Positions 1 through 8,919 of a stretch of 64,000 nt of DNA are shown piece after piece; the first letter of the stretch is position 1, and each line of letters starts with the position of its first letter. The DNA lies in contig LDXX01000006.1 of the NCBI GenBank assembly GCA_001442925.1, positions 62,001 to 126,000 on the forward strand, in the 5' to 3' direction. This stretch comes from Candidatus Kryptonium thompsonii. Its GTDB lineage: Bacteria; Bacteroidota; Ignavibacteria; Kryptoniales; Kryptoniaceae. Below the pieces are notes generated by a model. It saw only the letters and a program-made list of their open reading frames with translations, searched no databases and was not told the DNA's origin. The translations under genes and the position numbers were made by a program.

Positions 1-743
1 TCATTTAGAGGTTCACCGCATCCAATGAGAATAATCGAATCTTCAAGAGCTGCGAATTGAATCAAGTTTCCCTTTGTTAAAATGGCAAGTTGATGCTGTT
101 TTAACTCTGCTCCATCTGAAAATTTTATTTTACCTTCGGAAACAATGCAAAAAACATTCATTGTTTCTGAAACTTCATATTTAAAGTCGCTTCCTTTTGT
201 TAACCTAACATCAAGATAAACAATTGGATAGCTAGTCCAGCTTTTCTGTTTTATTTCGTCAAATGCTCCAGATAGAAGGTTGATTTTCGTATCACCTTTG
301 TTCAGTTCAATAGCTTTAAAGTTGTAGTAGAAAGGGTCGCTCATTTTTTCCTTCGCTGGTAAATTAATCCAAAGTTGATATCCCCATAGCAAACCTTCCT
401 TCATAAGGGGCATTTCTGAGTGTATAACCCCGCTTCCAGCATTCATCCATTGCAGTCCACCGGAGGTTAGTTTTCCTGTGCTTCCCGTGCTATCTTTATG
501 TTCAAATTCTCCGTTTATCATGTATGTAAGTGTTTGAAACCCACGGTGTGGATGGGGTGGAAAACCAGCTATATAGTCATTAGGATCATCCGATTTAAAT
601 TCATCCAATAGAAGGAAAGGGTCGAGATAGTTCAAGTAAGGTGAGCCAATGTATCTTCTTAACCTTACGCCGGCGCCGTCGAAAACTTCGATGGATGGAA
701 TAACTCTGTAGACACTACGAGTTTTAATTGTTTTGATATGCAT
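1..743 (-). CDS. Pirin family protein (partial, 3' end outside window)
   Basis: The reverse strand reads open from an ATG at 743 to the window edge, about 247 codons, with no stop, so the C-terminus is missing. The translation shows pirin hallmarks: an early FPPHPHRGFQTLTY stretch giving the cupin metal-binding His residues, then GGLQWMNAGSGVIHSE, and a second cupin half ending in GCGEPLN. Pirins are bicupin iron proteins; some have quercetinase activity and others act as regulators or redox sensors, so the substrate cannot be named. It starts 6 bases after the ArsR-type gene and is almost certainly co-transcribed with it, suggesting stress-responsive control. Confidence 0.93.
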   Translation of the reverse strand, partial: MHIKTIKTRSVYRVIPSIEVFDGAGVRLRRYIGSPYLNYLDPFLLLDEFKSDDPNDYIAGFPPHPHRGFQTLTYMINGEFEHKDSTGSTGKLTSGGLQWMNAGSGVIHSEMPLMKEGLLWGYQLWINLPAKEKMSDPFYYNFKAIELNKGDTKINLLSGAFDEIKQKSWTSYPIVYLDVRLTKGSDFKYEVSETMNVFCIVSEGKIKFSDGAELKQHQLAILTKGNLIQFAALEDSIILIGCGEPLN

Positions 744-749
744 TTTAGT

Positions 750-1028
750 TTACCTTTTGCTTATAAATTTTGTGATATAATTTGAAAATTCTTCAAGCGC
801 TCGCTCATTTACGCTGAAATAGTGATATTGTCCCTCTTTTCGCACATTTACTATTCCACTTTCTTGTAAAGTTTTCAAATGGTGTGATATTGTTGGTTGT
901 TTCAAACCAACTTTTTCCGTTATCTCCTTGCAACTTATCTCCTTTGATTTGGCGATTAATTCAAAGATTTTACATCTTGTTTCATCCGCAAGTGCTTTTG
1001 CAACCTTTGAAATTTTTACCTTAGCCAT
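750..1028 (-). CDS. ArsR-family winged-helix transcriptional repressor
   Basis: A 92-residue protein made almost entirely of one ArsR-type winged helix-turn-helix: an N-terminal helix with LADETRCKIFELI, a recognition helix around LKQPTISHHLKTLQESGIV, and a beta-wing ending in YHYFSVNE. The metal-binding ELCVCDL motif of classical ArsR/SmtB sensors is absent; the equivalent stretch has a single Cys (KEISCKEI), so it is more likely a non-metal or redox sensor. It is the first gene of a two-gene unit with pirin. A perfect palindrome adjoining the -10 box of its own promoter predicts autorepression. The inducing signal is unknown. Confidence 0.9.
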   Translation of the reverse strand: MAKVKISKVAKALADETRCKIFELIAKSKEISCKEITEKVGLKQPTISHHLKTLQESGIVNVRKEGQYHYFSVNERALEEFSNYITKFISKR

Positions 1029-1057
1029 TGTGCTTAGACTTTGTTATTAAAAATAGA

Positions 1058-1079
1058 TATATAGACAAATGTCTATATA
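1058..1079. promoter_or_regulatory. Perfect 10-bp inverted repeat, probable ArsR operator
   Basis: TATATAGACA, a two-base AA spacer, then TGTCTATATA: the arms are perfectly complementary. It lies 30 bases upstream of the ArsR-family start codon and directly abuts the -10 box of the minus-strand promoter, so a bound dimer would block transcription initiation. Operator function is inferred from position and symmetry. Confidence 0.75.
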
Positions 1080-1108
1080 AATATAAGCAAATAAAATCCA
1101 AATGTCAA
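1080..1108 (-). promoter_or_regulatory. Sigma70-type promoter of the arsR-pirin unit
   Basis: On the minus strand, TTGACA (1108-1103) is followed after exactly 17 bases by TATATT (1085-1080). This is a near-consensus sigma70 promoter reading into the ArsR-family gene that starts at 1028. The palindromic operator begins at the base next to the -10 element. Confidence 0.75.
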
Positions 1109-1166
1109 GTTCAGTCACCTCGCGGGACGGGGTTGAATTTGTCAAATATTTCACGAGACTTTGTTA

Positions 1167-1216
1167 TTTGATTTTAATTCTTAGTTGGGCTAATTTATTT
1201 TAGATTTAAAATCAAA
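1167..1216. repeat. 11-bp inverted repeat upstream of thiI
   Basis: TTTGATTTTAA (1167-1177) and its exact complement TTAAAATCAAA (1206-1216) flank a 28-base spacer and end 12 bases before the thiI start. A transcript could fold here, but the arms are almost all A/T, so chance occurrence is possible. No T-run follows it. Confidence 0.35.
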
Positions 1217-1228
1217 GTTGCTTTATTT

Positions 1229-2461
1229 ATGGGTTCGACGGTTGTTATATGTCATTATCATGAAGTCGCATTGAAGCAAAAGAATAGAGAGATTTTTGAG
1301 AAGAAGTTGAGGACGAACATCGCCTTTATGCTTTCGGATATCGTCAAGCAAAATATGGTGATGCGTGGTTACGGAAGGTTGAAAATTGTTTTGCCATTTA
1401 GCTATGAAGATTCAGAAAAGGTTGAGGTTGTTAAGTCAAGGTTAAGAGATGTCTTCGGATTAACTAATTTTGGGATTGGGGTTGCTACTTCGCTTGATCT
1501 TGAAAAAATTTGTGAGGCAAGTTTAAAGGTTTTGCGAAACAAGGAATTTAAAACCTTTAGCGTAAAGACGAAAAGACAGAATAAAAAATTTCCTTTGAAC
1601 TCTATTCAAGTAAACCATGAGGTTGGCGCTTTCATTCTTGAAAAATTTAAAAACGAGGGACACGAGGTTAAAGTTGATCTTAAAAATCCTGAAGTCACAG
1701 TACATATTGAAATCGTTGACAAGGAAGCCTATGTTTACGCAGATAGATTTAAAGGTCCGGGCGGGTTGCCAGTTGGATCAAGCGGTAAAGTTGTTGCTTT
1801 GTTATCAGCTGGGTTTGATTCGCCGATAGCGTCTTATATGATGATGAAGCGAGGTGCAAGAGTTATATTCGTTCACTATCATAGTTATCCATATACTTCG
1901 TATGATTCAATTGAACAGGTTAAGCAAATTGTTAAGATTTTAAGCAAGTATCAATTTTATTCGAGACTTTACATAGTTCCGATAGCGGAGGCGCAGAGAA
2001 TAATAGTTTTAAATGCCCCTGTTGGGTTAAGGACGATTTTGTATCGAAGATTGATGGTTAAAATTGCTGAGGTCATAGCTGAAAAGGAGAAAGCAGAGGC
2101 GCTTGTCACCGGTGAAAGCTTAGGGCAAGTTGCTTCACAAACATTGAGAAATATAAGGGTTATAAATCAGATTGCGAGCTTGCCAATCCTTAGACCATTA
2201 ATTGGGGTTGATAAGGAGGAGATAATTCAAAAAGCGAGAGAGATTGGGACTTATGAAATTTCAAGCCAGCCGTATGATGATTGTTGTAGCTTTTTGACTG
2301 GGAGACATCCGGAGACATGGGCAAATTTCGAAGAGATATTTGAGGTTGAGAAAAAATTTACATGGAATGAGCTTGTCGAGATGTCGCTTGCAAAAGCCGA
2401 GGTTGAGAACATATACGCCGATTTTCTGGATAAAAATATAGTTGAAAAAATCGAGGATTGA
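1229..2461 (+). CDS. thiI: tRNA 4-thiouridine synthetase ThiI
   Basis: ThiI adenylates uridine-8 of tRNA and transfers sulfur to give 4-thiouridine; in many bacteria it also feeds thiazole synthesis. The 410 residues show the usual order: an N-terminal ferredoxin-like segment, a THUMP domain (about 60-170) and a PP-loop ATP pyrophosphatase with SAGFDSP at 193-199. A DDCC motif near residue 352 supplies the conserved core cysteine. The C-terminal rhodanese domain of the E. coli protein is absent, so this is the short Bacillus/archaeal form, which needs an outside sulfur donor. The ATG start fits the family. The next gene begins 3 bases after its stop. Confidence 0.95.
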   Translation: MGSTVVICHYHEVALKQKNREIFEKKLRTNIAFMLSDIVKQNMVMRGYGRLKIVLPFSYEDSEKVEVVKSRLRDVFGLTNFGIGVATSLDLEKICEASLKVLRNKEFKTFSVKTKRQNKKFPLNSIQVNHEVGAFILEKFKNEGHEVKVDLKNPEVTVHIEIVDKEAYVYADRFKGPGGLPVGSSGKVVALLSAGFDSPIASYMMMKRGARVIFVHYHSYPYTSYDSIEQVKQIVKILSKYQFYSRLYIVPIAEAQRIIVLNAPVGLRTILYRRLMVKIAEVIAEKEKAEALVTGESLGQVASQTLRNIRVINQIASLPILRPLIGVDKEEIIQKAREIGTYEISSQPYDDCCSFLTGRHPETWANFEEIFEVEKKFTWNELVEMSLAKAEVENIYADFLDKNIVEKIED

Positions 2462-2464
2462 AAA

Positions 2465-3544
2465 GTGTTAAGAGTTTTACCACTTTTTTTAATTCTTGTG
2501 CAATTTCTTTACTCTCAAAGCTTTAGATTGAAACGCCCGGTGCCTGACCATATTCAAATTAATGGCTCATATCTCTATGGTGAACCAAATATCCGTGATC
2601 CCCAAAATAGAGCTCACACCGGTGTTGATATTCTCGTAAGGTATGACACTGTTTATTCAGCTTGTGATGGGGTGATCTATTTTGTTGCATATAATCCGTA
2701 TGATACAGTTGGTGGATACGAGCCCAATGGAGCTGGAAACTATATTTTTATTAAAGGGCAATGGGAAGGAAAGGATTTATACTTGCTTTATGGGCATCTT
2801 TCAAGGCCGTTGAAAAATCAGGGCGACAGTGTTAAAGCCGGTGAACCTGTTGCAATTTCTGGAAATACCGGATATTCAACGGGACCACATCTACATTTTG
2901 AAATTCGACTTGGAACACCAAGATATGATGCTTACAGGACGAGGCGAAATCCTGAACTTTGGTTTGCAATGAGTGGAACAGGTGCTATTTACGGCAAGAT
3001 TCCCAACGCTCCTAATTCAACTCGAGTTGATATAAGCCCCGATCCAAAACCAAGACCACCCTATACAACTTTTAGTTATGCTTTGACTTATAATTTTAAC
3101 GATCCTTATATCGGAAGCGATGATATTTATCGAGAAAATTACGCAATAGGTGAGGTTAAGCCCGGGACTTATACGATAACTGCATTGAACGGACTTTACA
3201 GAAGAACTGTTGTTGTAAGAGCTGGTGAGGTTGTAAATGCTGATCCGCCAACGCAAGTTGCCGATGAAGAGATTAAACTTGATAGATTTGAGCTTTGTCA
3301 AAATTATCCCAACCCATTTAACACTTCAACGGTCATGAGATATTATCTCCCTGAGCCAAGACGAGTTGTTATTAAAGTTTATGATTTACTTGGGCGTGAG
3401 GTCAAAACACTTCTTGATGAAGAGAGAGGCTCAGGTTTGCATTACGCAGTTTTTGAGGCCGAGGGACTTGCAAGCGGGGTTTATGTTTATACGATTTTTG
3501 CTGGGGATTTTGTTTCTTCAAAATTTATGGTTTTTGTAAAATAA
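2465..3544 (+). CDS. Secreted M23-family metallopeptidase with T9SS sorting domain
   Basis: Probable zinc endopeptidase acting on peptidoglycan or another cell-envelope peptide. A signal peptide (residues 1-18) is followed by an M23/LytM domain with the ligands H51 and D55 (HTGVD), H111 (YGHLS) and the HLH pair H142/H144, so it looks catalytically complete. After a linker, residues about 278-359 form a type IX secretion sorting domain with NYPNPFN and VYDLLGREV. It starts with GTG at 2465, 3 bases after thiI; GAGG at the end of thiI can serve as ribosome binding site. Export through T9SS and surface retention or release are inferred from the C-terminal domain. Confidence 0.9.
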   Translation: MLRVLPLFLILVQFLYSQSFRLKRPVPDHIQINGSYLYGEPNIRDPQNRAHTGVDILVRYDTVYSACDGVIYFVAYNPYDTVGGYEPNGAGNYIFIKGQWEGKDLYLLYGHLSRPLKNQGDSVKAGEPVAISGNTGYSTGPHLHFEIRLGTPRYDAYRTRRNPELWFAMSGTGAIYGKIPNAPNSTRVDISPDPKPRPPYTTFSYALTYNFNDPYIGSDDIYRENYAIGEVKPGTYTITALNGLYRRTVVVRAGEVVNADPPTQVADEEIKLDRFELCQNYPNPFNTSTVMRYYLPEPRRVVIKVYDLLGREVKTLLDEERGSGLHYAVFEAEGLASGVYVYTIFAGDFVSSKFMVFVK

Positions 3545-3560
3545 AATTTGGAGGGTAAAA

Positions 3561-4442
3561 GTGAAGAAAATTGGTTTTATCGGACTTGGGATAATGGGTG
3601 AAGCGATGGCAAAAAGACTTTTGCAGAATGGTTATGAATTGGTAGTCTATAACAGAACTGCTGAAAAAATTTCAAAGCTTGGCGCCTCAAATGTAGTTCC
3701 AGCTTTATCGCCAGCTGAGGTTGCAAGGAATTGTGAAATTGCAATTTCAATGCTTGCTGATTCAAAAGCTGTAGAGGAAATTGTGTATGGCAAGGGTGGA
3801 ATTTTCGAGAGCATGAAGCCCGGATTTATCCATGTTGATATGAGCACGATTTCACCAATAACTACAAGAAAGCTTTACAATGATTATAAGGCTCGTAATG
3901 CTTATTTCATTCACGCACCTGTGCTCGGTAGTAAGTCACAAGCTGCGGATGGGACTTTGTTAATTTTTGCGGGTGGAGATAGAGCGGTGATAGATAAATG
4001 TAAAGACATTTTCATCGTTCTCGGGAAAAAGGTTTGGGAATTTGATTCGGTTGAAAAAGCTACGATATTAAAATTAGCAATGAATTCAATGATCGCAACA
4101 ATGATCGTTGCTCTAAGTCAAGCTTTTGTCATTGCTGATAAATCTGGAGTTTCAAAAGAAACGGTTTTGGAAATCCTTGAAAATTCTGCCCTTAACTCGG
4201 CGATGTATCAAAACAAGGGGAGGACGATAATAAATGGAAACTTTGAGCCAAACTTTTATGTCAAACATATATTGAAAGATGTAAATCTCATCCTTGAGTC
4301 AGCTATGGATTTAAAAATTTCTCTGCCGGTCATTTCGGTTATTCGTGAGCTTTATATTCAGGCGCTTTCCAAGGGGTATGAGAATGAAGATTATTCAGCC
4401 ATTTTTAAAGTTATCGCTGAGCTTGCTGGAGTAAAAATTTAA
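3561..4442 (+). CDS. NAD(P)-dependent beta-hydroxyacid dehydrogenase (HIBADH/GLYR type)
   Basis: A 293-residue member of the 3-hydroxyisobutyrate dehydrogenase family, which also includes glyoxylate/succinic semialdehyde reductases and tartronate semialdehyde reductase. It has the N-terminal Rossmann motif GFIGLGIMGEAMAKRL, a substrate-binding segment at GSKSQAADGTL, and the catalytic-lysine helix LKLAMNSM. The GSK...DG pattern is closer to glyoxylate/succinic-semialdehyde reductases than to true HIBADH, but the substrate cannot be fixed from sequence. It starts at GTG 3561, preceded by GGAGG. It lies in a plus-strand run with 10-20 base gaps. Confidence 0.88.
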   Translation: MKKIGFIGLGIMGEAMAKRLLQNGYELVVYNRTAEKISKLGASNVVPALSPAEVARNCEIAISMLADSKAVEEIVYGKGGIFESMKPGFIHVDMSTISPITTRKLYNDYKARNAYFIHAPVLGSKSQAADGTLLIFAGGDRAVIDKCKDIFIVLGKKVWEFDSVEKATILKLAMNSMIATMIVALSQAFVIADKSGVSKETVLEILENSALNSAMYQNKGRTIINGNFEPNFYVKHILKDVNLILESAMDLKISLPVISVIRELYIQALSKGYENEDYSAIFKVIAELAGVKI

Positions 4443-4453
4443 ATCTTGGTTTT

Positions 4454-5488
4454 ATGAAACTTAAACTTTTAACTTTGTTCGCTTTCATCTTTTCATCTTG
4501 TGCAACATTGAGGCCACCTTTTGAATATCAGCCCAAGATTATAATGGCTTGGGTTGTCAAAGCGGATACAACCAGTTTTTTATCCTTGCAGAGAAATTCT
4601 GCTTTAATTTCAATTGCTTCTCCAACATGGTTCAGCATTGATAGCGCTGGAAATATAATTTCAAATGTAGATTCAAATCTTTTAAATTTTGCGATTCAAA
4701 ACGATATACCATTGATGCCTTTAATAGTAAATCAGGGATTTCGCACTGATGTTGCCGAATCTTTGCTTTCAGAGCCAAGTGTTAGGGAAAGGATTGCGGA
4801 TTCAATTTTGAAACTTGTTCTTGATGGAAATTATGTTGGAATTAACCTTGACTTTGAAGGTCCTTTCGTAAGCGTTAGGGATGGATATACAAAGTTTGTT
4901 GAACTCGTTTGTGCAAAACTTCACAATTATGGAAAGATTGTAAGTGTAGATGTTGTCTCGAAAACGGAAGAGAAATTCACGGGTTGGGCTGGAGTTTATG
5001 ATTATGCTGAGCTTGGAGAAGTTGTTGATTATTTTGTGATAATGGGATATGATTATTCCGGTCGACTTGACCCGCCCGGACCAGTTGCACCAAAGTGGTG
5101 GGTTGAGGAAACGATAAAATTTGCTATTTCAAGTGGTGTGAAACCTAAAAAGATAATTCTTGGGATTCCATTTTATGGGAGGTGGTGGAAGGGAAATGAA
5201 CAGGGTAGAGGGATTTATCATCCGGAACTTAGGAGAGTGATTGCAAAGTATAATCTCAAGAAAAAATGGGATGGTAAAGCAAAAGCCCCATATTTTAAGT
5301 TCAGGGATGAAAATGGTGTTGAAAATATAATTTATTTTGAAGATGAAAGAAGTTTGTCTGAGAAGATATCGCTTGTGAACAAATATAATCTTGCCGGGAT
5401 CGCTATATGGCGACTTGATGGCGAACCAGATGAATTTTGGAAAGTTATCGAAGTTAAACTTAAACCAAAAGAATTTTTATCAAATTAA
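4454..5488 (+). CDS. GH18-like glycoside hydrolase domain lipoprotein (YaaH type)
   Basis: The first 16 residues form a lipoprotein signal peptide ending in the lipobox FSSC, with acylation predicted at C16. The remainder is a GH18-type TIM barrel like those of YaaH/SleL cortex hydrolases. The active-site strand reads YVGINLDFEG, keeping the D-x-E end of the DxxDxDxE motif but with Gly-Ile-Asn in place of the first part; later strands give FVIMGYDY and a C-terminal AIWRLDGE. It probably cleaves or binds N-acetylglucosamine-containing polymers such as peptidoglycan. As the organism shows no sign of sporulation, a cell-wall role is more likely than a spore role. Confidence 0.82.
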   Translation: MKLKLLTLFAFIFSSCATLRPPFEYQPKIIMAWVVKADTTSFLSLQRNSALISIASPTWFSIDSAGNIISNVDSNLLNFAIQNDIPLMPLIVNQGFRTDVAESLLSEPSVRERIADSILKLVLDGNYVGINLDFEGPFVSVRDGYTKFVELVCAKLHNYGKIVSVDVVSKTEEKFTGWAGVYDYAELGEVVDYFVIMGYDYSGRLDPPGPVAPKWWVEETIKFAISSGVKPKKIILGIPFYGRWWKGNEQGRGIYHPELRRVIAKYNLKKKWDGKAKAPYFKFRDENGVENIIYFEDERSLSEKISLVNKYNLAGIAIWRLDGEPDEFWKVIEVKLKPKEFLSN

Positions 5489-5503
5489 AAATGGAGGAGA
5501 GCT

Positions 5504-7519
5504 ATGAGGAAAAAATTATTTGTTTCAATTCAGTTTATTTTAACTTTGTTCGTTATTGGTTTCGCCCTTTCGCAGGAGAAATGGACGCCTGATGTTATGA
5601 TAAAATTCAAGAGAGTTGGCGCAACTGCTATTTCACCCGATGGTAAACTCGTTGCCTATACTGTTTCAGTTCCGTTAATGGAGGGGGAGAAGTCCGAATA
5701 TCTAACACACATCTGGGTTGTCTCATCAGATGGGAAAATGAATTATCAATTTACATTTGGTGAGAAATCGTGCACAAATCCATCTTTTTCTCCGGATGGT
5801 AAATATCTTGCGTTCACATCTGCAAGGGGCAAGGATGGGAAAAATCAGATATGGGTTTTGAGGTTAACCGGCGGGGAAGCTGAGCAGGTGACAAATGTTA
5901 AATCTGGAGTTATCTCTTACAAGTGGTCGCCTGATTCAAAGATGATTGCTTTTACCAGCCCTGATCCTGAAACAGAGGAAGAAGCAAAAGCGAAGAAAGA
6001 AAAACTTGATATGGTTGTGGTTGACAAGAATTTCAAATACGCTCATCTTTATGTCGTTAAACTTGAAAAAGATAAAAAAGGTGAATATCCTGTTAAGCGT
6101 TTGACATCAGGTGAGTTTCATGTTACTTCGTTTGATTGGTCTCCAGATGGTAAGTTTATTGTTTTTTCACATCAAGTTAATCCAACAGCTGATGTTTGGA
6201 CAACATCTGATATTTCAATTGTTCCATCGGATAGTGGTGCGGTGAAACCATTAATTAAATTGGGTGGAGCTGATACGAATCCGGTATTCTCCCCTGATGG
6301 AAAGTTTATAGCTTTTGAATCAGATGGTGGAACGATAAAATGGGCTGGGTTAAGGTATGTTTATATTATTCCATCAAGTGGTGGGGAACCAAAGAGATTA
6401 GCAGCTACTCCAGATGAAAACTGTAGAATAATCGCTTGGTCAAAAGATGGGAAAGAAATATATGTAAGTGAAACTTACAGAACTTCGGCTAGGGTTTATG
6501 CTGTTCCCGTTGATGGTGGCAAACCTAGAGCTTTAACTCCGGCGGATGGTAATTATACCGGCGTTTCGTTTAGCTTAGATGGAACTGCAATGGCGTTTGT
6601 TTACCAAAATTCTGAGACACCACCGGATGTTTATATAACGAGTTTGAAAAAGTTTGAGCCGAAGAAGTTAACAGATGTCAATTCCGACTTCCCGAAACTT
6701 CCAATGGGCAAAACCGAAATTTTGACATGGAAATCAAAGGATGGGAAATTTGAGATTGAAGGGCTTGTCACTTATCCTGTAAATTATGAAAAGGGGAGGA
6801 GATACCCCTTGGTGCTTTTAGTTCATGGTGGCCCAGCTGGTGTTTTCACACAGAATTTCACAGCGGCTGGTGCGGTTTATCCTATTCAGGCGTTTGCTCA
6901 AGAGGGTTATGTCGTGCTGAGACCAAATCCAAGAGGTAGCAGTGGTTATGGTAAAGAGTTTAGATTTGCGAATTATAACGATTGGGGATTTGGGGACTAT
7001 GATGATTTAATGGCTGGAGTTGATAAGTTGATTGAACTTGGGATTGTGCATCCGGAGAGCTTGTGTGTTGCTGGATGGAGCTACGGCGGTTATATGACAT
7101 CGTTTATTGTGACTAAGACGAAGAGATTTAAAGCCGCAAGCGTTGGTGCAGGGGTAACAAATTTAATAAGCTTTACAGGCACAGCTGACATACCGAGTTT
7201 CTTGCCAGATTATTTTTCAGGTGAGTTTTGGGATAGATTGGATGTTTATATGAGGCATTCTGCGATCTTTAATGTTAAGGGGGTAACGACCCCAACTCAG
7301 ATAATTCATGGTGAGGCTGATGTAAGGGTTCCAATTTCTCAAGGTAAAGAATTTTATAATGCTTTGAAGAGGCAAGGGTGTCCAACGGAGATGATAATTT
7401 ATCCACGCACTCCGCACGGTGTCCAAGAGCCAAAATTCATTGCTGATATTGGCAAGAGAATAATTGCTTGGTTTAATAAACATCTTGGTCGAGACGCTAA
7501 GCTGACGATGGAAAAATAA
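5504..7519 (+). CDS. S9-family serine peptidase (dipeptidyl/acylaminoacyl peptidase)
   Basis: A secreted 671-residue prolyl-oligopeptidase-family enzyme. After a signal peptide (about 1-23) comes a beta-propeller with at least six blades marked by SPDGK-type PD40 repeats, then an alpha/beta-hydrolase domain from about residue 410. The catalytic triad is visible: S526 in GWSYGGYM, D606 in HGEADVRVP and H638 in TPHGV. Such enzymes release dipeptides or acylated residues from short peptides. With the M23 and M16 genes beside it, it fits a peptide-scavenging periplasmic set. GGAGG precedes the ATG. Confidence 0.93.
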   Translation: MRKKLFVSIQFILTLFVIGFALSQEKWTPDVMIKFKRVGATAISPDGKLVAYTVSVPLMEGEKSEYLTHIWVVSSDGKMNYQFTFGEKSCTNPSFSPDGKYLAFTSARGKDGKNQIWVLRLTGGEAEQVTNVKSGVISYKWSPDSKMIAFTSPDPETEEEAKAKKEKLDMVVVDKNFKYAHLYVVKLEKDKKGEYPVKRLTSGEFHVTSFDWSPDGKFIVFSHQVNPTADVWTTSDISIVPSDSGAVKPLIKLGGADTNPVFSPDGKFIAFESDGGTIKWAGLRYVYIIPSSGGEPKRLAATPDENCRIIAWSKDGKEIYVSETYRTSARVYAVPVDGGKPRALTPADGNYTGVSFSLDGTAMAFVYQNSETPPDVYITSLKKFEPKKLTDVNSDFPKLPMGKTEILTWKSKDGKFEIEGLVTYPVNYEKGRRYPLVLLVHGGPAGVFTQNFTAAGAVYPIQAFAQEGYVVLRPNPRGSSGYGKEFRFANYNDWGFGDYDDLMAGVDKLIELGIVHPESLCVAGWSYGGYMTSFIVTKTKRFKAASVGAGVTNLISFTGTADIPSFLPDYFSGEFWDRLDVYMRHSAIFNVKGVTTPTQIIHGEADVRVPISQGKEFYNALKRQGCPTEMIIYPRTPHGVQEPKFIADIGKRIIAWFNKHLGRDAKLTMEK

Positions 7520-7593
7520 TTTGATTGACTGAGTTAAGTTGCTGATTTTAGCTTCGGATTTTTTAAACTTTAAAACAAAAACGAAAAATAAAA

Positions 7594-8919
7594 ATGAAAA
7601 AATCAATCGTTTTACTTATGCTTCTTATCTCTAACCTTGCGATTTCACAAAATAAAATTTTTCCTTTCAAAATTAACAAGGTTGTTCTTGAAAATGGGTT
7701 AACTGTGCTTTCCGTTCCTTTTGATTCGCCAGGGATAATAGCTTATTACACTGTTGTCAGAGCTGGTTCAAGGAATGAAGTTGAGCCCGGGAAAACCGGC
7801 TTTGCTCACTTTTTTGAGCATATGATGTTTCGTGGGACGGAGAAATATCCGGAACAGGTTTATAACGATATTTTAAAACGGCTTGGGGCTGATTCGAATG
7901 CTTTCACAACTGCTGATTGGACAGCATATCACATTGTTGCAAGTAGTGATGCGCTTGAGACAATCATCGATATTGAGTCCGATCGTTTTATGAACTTGAA
8001 GTACACAGAGGAGCAGTTCAAGACCGAGGCGGGCGCAATTTTGGGTGAGTATAACAAAAGTGCTTCAAGTCCGTTCCTTCCCCTTTACGAAAAGCTTCAA
8101 GATCTTGCGTTTACGACCCACACTTATAAGCATACAACGATAGGATTTTTAAAAGACATACTTGATATGCCGAATCAATACGATTATAGTTTGCAATTTT
8201 TTGATCGATATTATCGCCCGGAAAATTGTGCAATTGTTGTCGTTGGTGATTTCGACCAAAAGAAGTTAATCGAACTTGTTAAAAAGTATTACGGTGGATG
8301 GAAAAGAGGAAATTACAAACCTGAAATTCCTGTTGAGCCACCACAGACGGAAGAGAGAGTTGGCCATATCGGGTGGAAGGGTAAAACATTGCCTTACCTT
8401 GCTATAGGTTATCATGTTCCAGAGTTTTCAACTAAAAATATTGAGCGCGCTGCCATTGATTTCGTCTCCGAGCTTCTTTTTTCCAGAACTGCTCCGCTTT
8501 ACCAAAAACTTGTAATTGAAAAGCAGTGGGTTGATTTCATTCAAGGTGGAGCACCAAGTCGAAGAGATCCGTTTTTATTCACTATTTTGACCAGAATTAA
8601 AAATGAGAATTTAATCGATTCTGTGAAGAATGAAATTTTTAATGCAATTGAAGAGTTAAAAACAAAACCTGTTCCCAAAGAAAGGCTTGAGCAGATAAGA
8701 TCATATCTTAAATATTCTTTTGCTATGTCGCTTAATAATCCAAATACTGTCGCTTATGTAGTTGGAAATTACTTCCAGTTGACGGGTGATCCTGAGTCTG
8801 TAAACGAACTTTATCAGCTATATGAGAAAGTGACCCCACAGGATGTAATGAATGCAGTAAAAAAATACTTCACAAAAGAGAACAGAACAATAGTAACATT
8901 AACGGAGGAGAAAAAATGA
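7594..8919 (+). CDS. M16-family zinc peptidase, catalytic subunit
   Basis: A 441-residue secreted M16B peptidase (signal peptide about 1-18). The inverted zinc motif HxxEH is present as H72-F-F-E75-H76, and E152 in GEYNK lies at the expected distance for the third ligand. Bacterial M16B enzymes act as heterodimers of a zinc-bearing subunit and a partner that completes the substrate chamber; the next gene supplies that partner, overlapping by 4 bases (ATGA). It probably degrades peptides in the periplasm. Confidence 0.94.
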   Translation: MKKSIVLLMLLISNLAISQNKIFPFKINKVVLENGLTVLSVPFDSPGIIAYYTVVRAGSRNEVEPGKTGFAHFFEHMMFRGTEKYPEQVYNDILKRLGADSNAFTTADWTAYHIVASSDALETIIDIESDRFMNLKYTEEQFKTEAGAILGEYNKSASSPFLPLYEKLQDLAFTTHTYKHTTIGFLKDILDMPNQYDYSLQFFDRYYRPENCAIVVVGDFDQKKLIELVKKYYGGWKRGNYKPEIPVEPPQTEERVGHIGWKGKTLPYLAIGYHVPEFSTKNIERAAIDFVSELLFSRTAPLYQKLVIEKQWVDFIQGGAPSRRDPFLFTILTRIKNENLIDSVKNEIFNAIEELKTKPVPKERLEQIRSYLKYSFAMSLNNPNTVAYVVGNYFQLTGDPESVNELYQLYEKVTPQDVMNAVKKYFTKENRTIVTLTEEKK

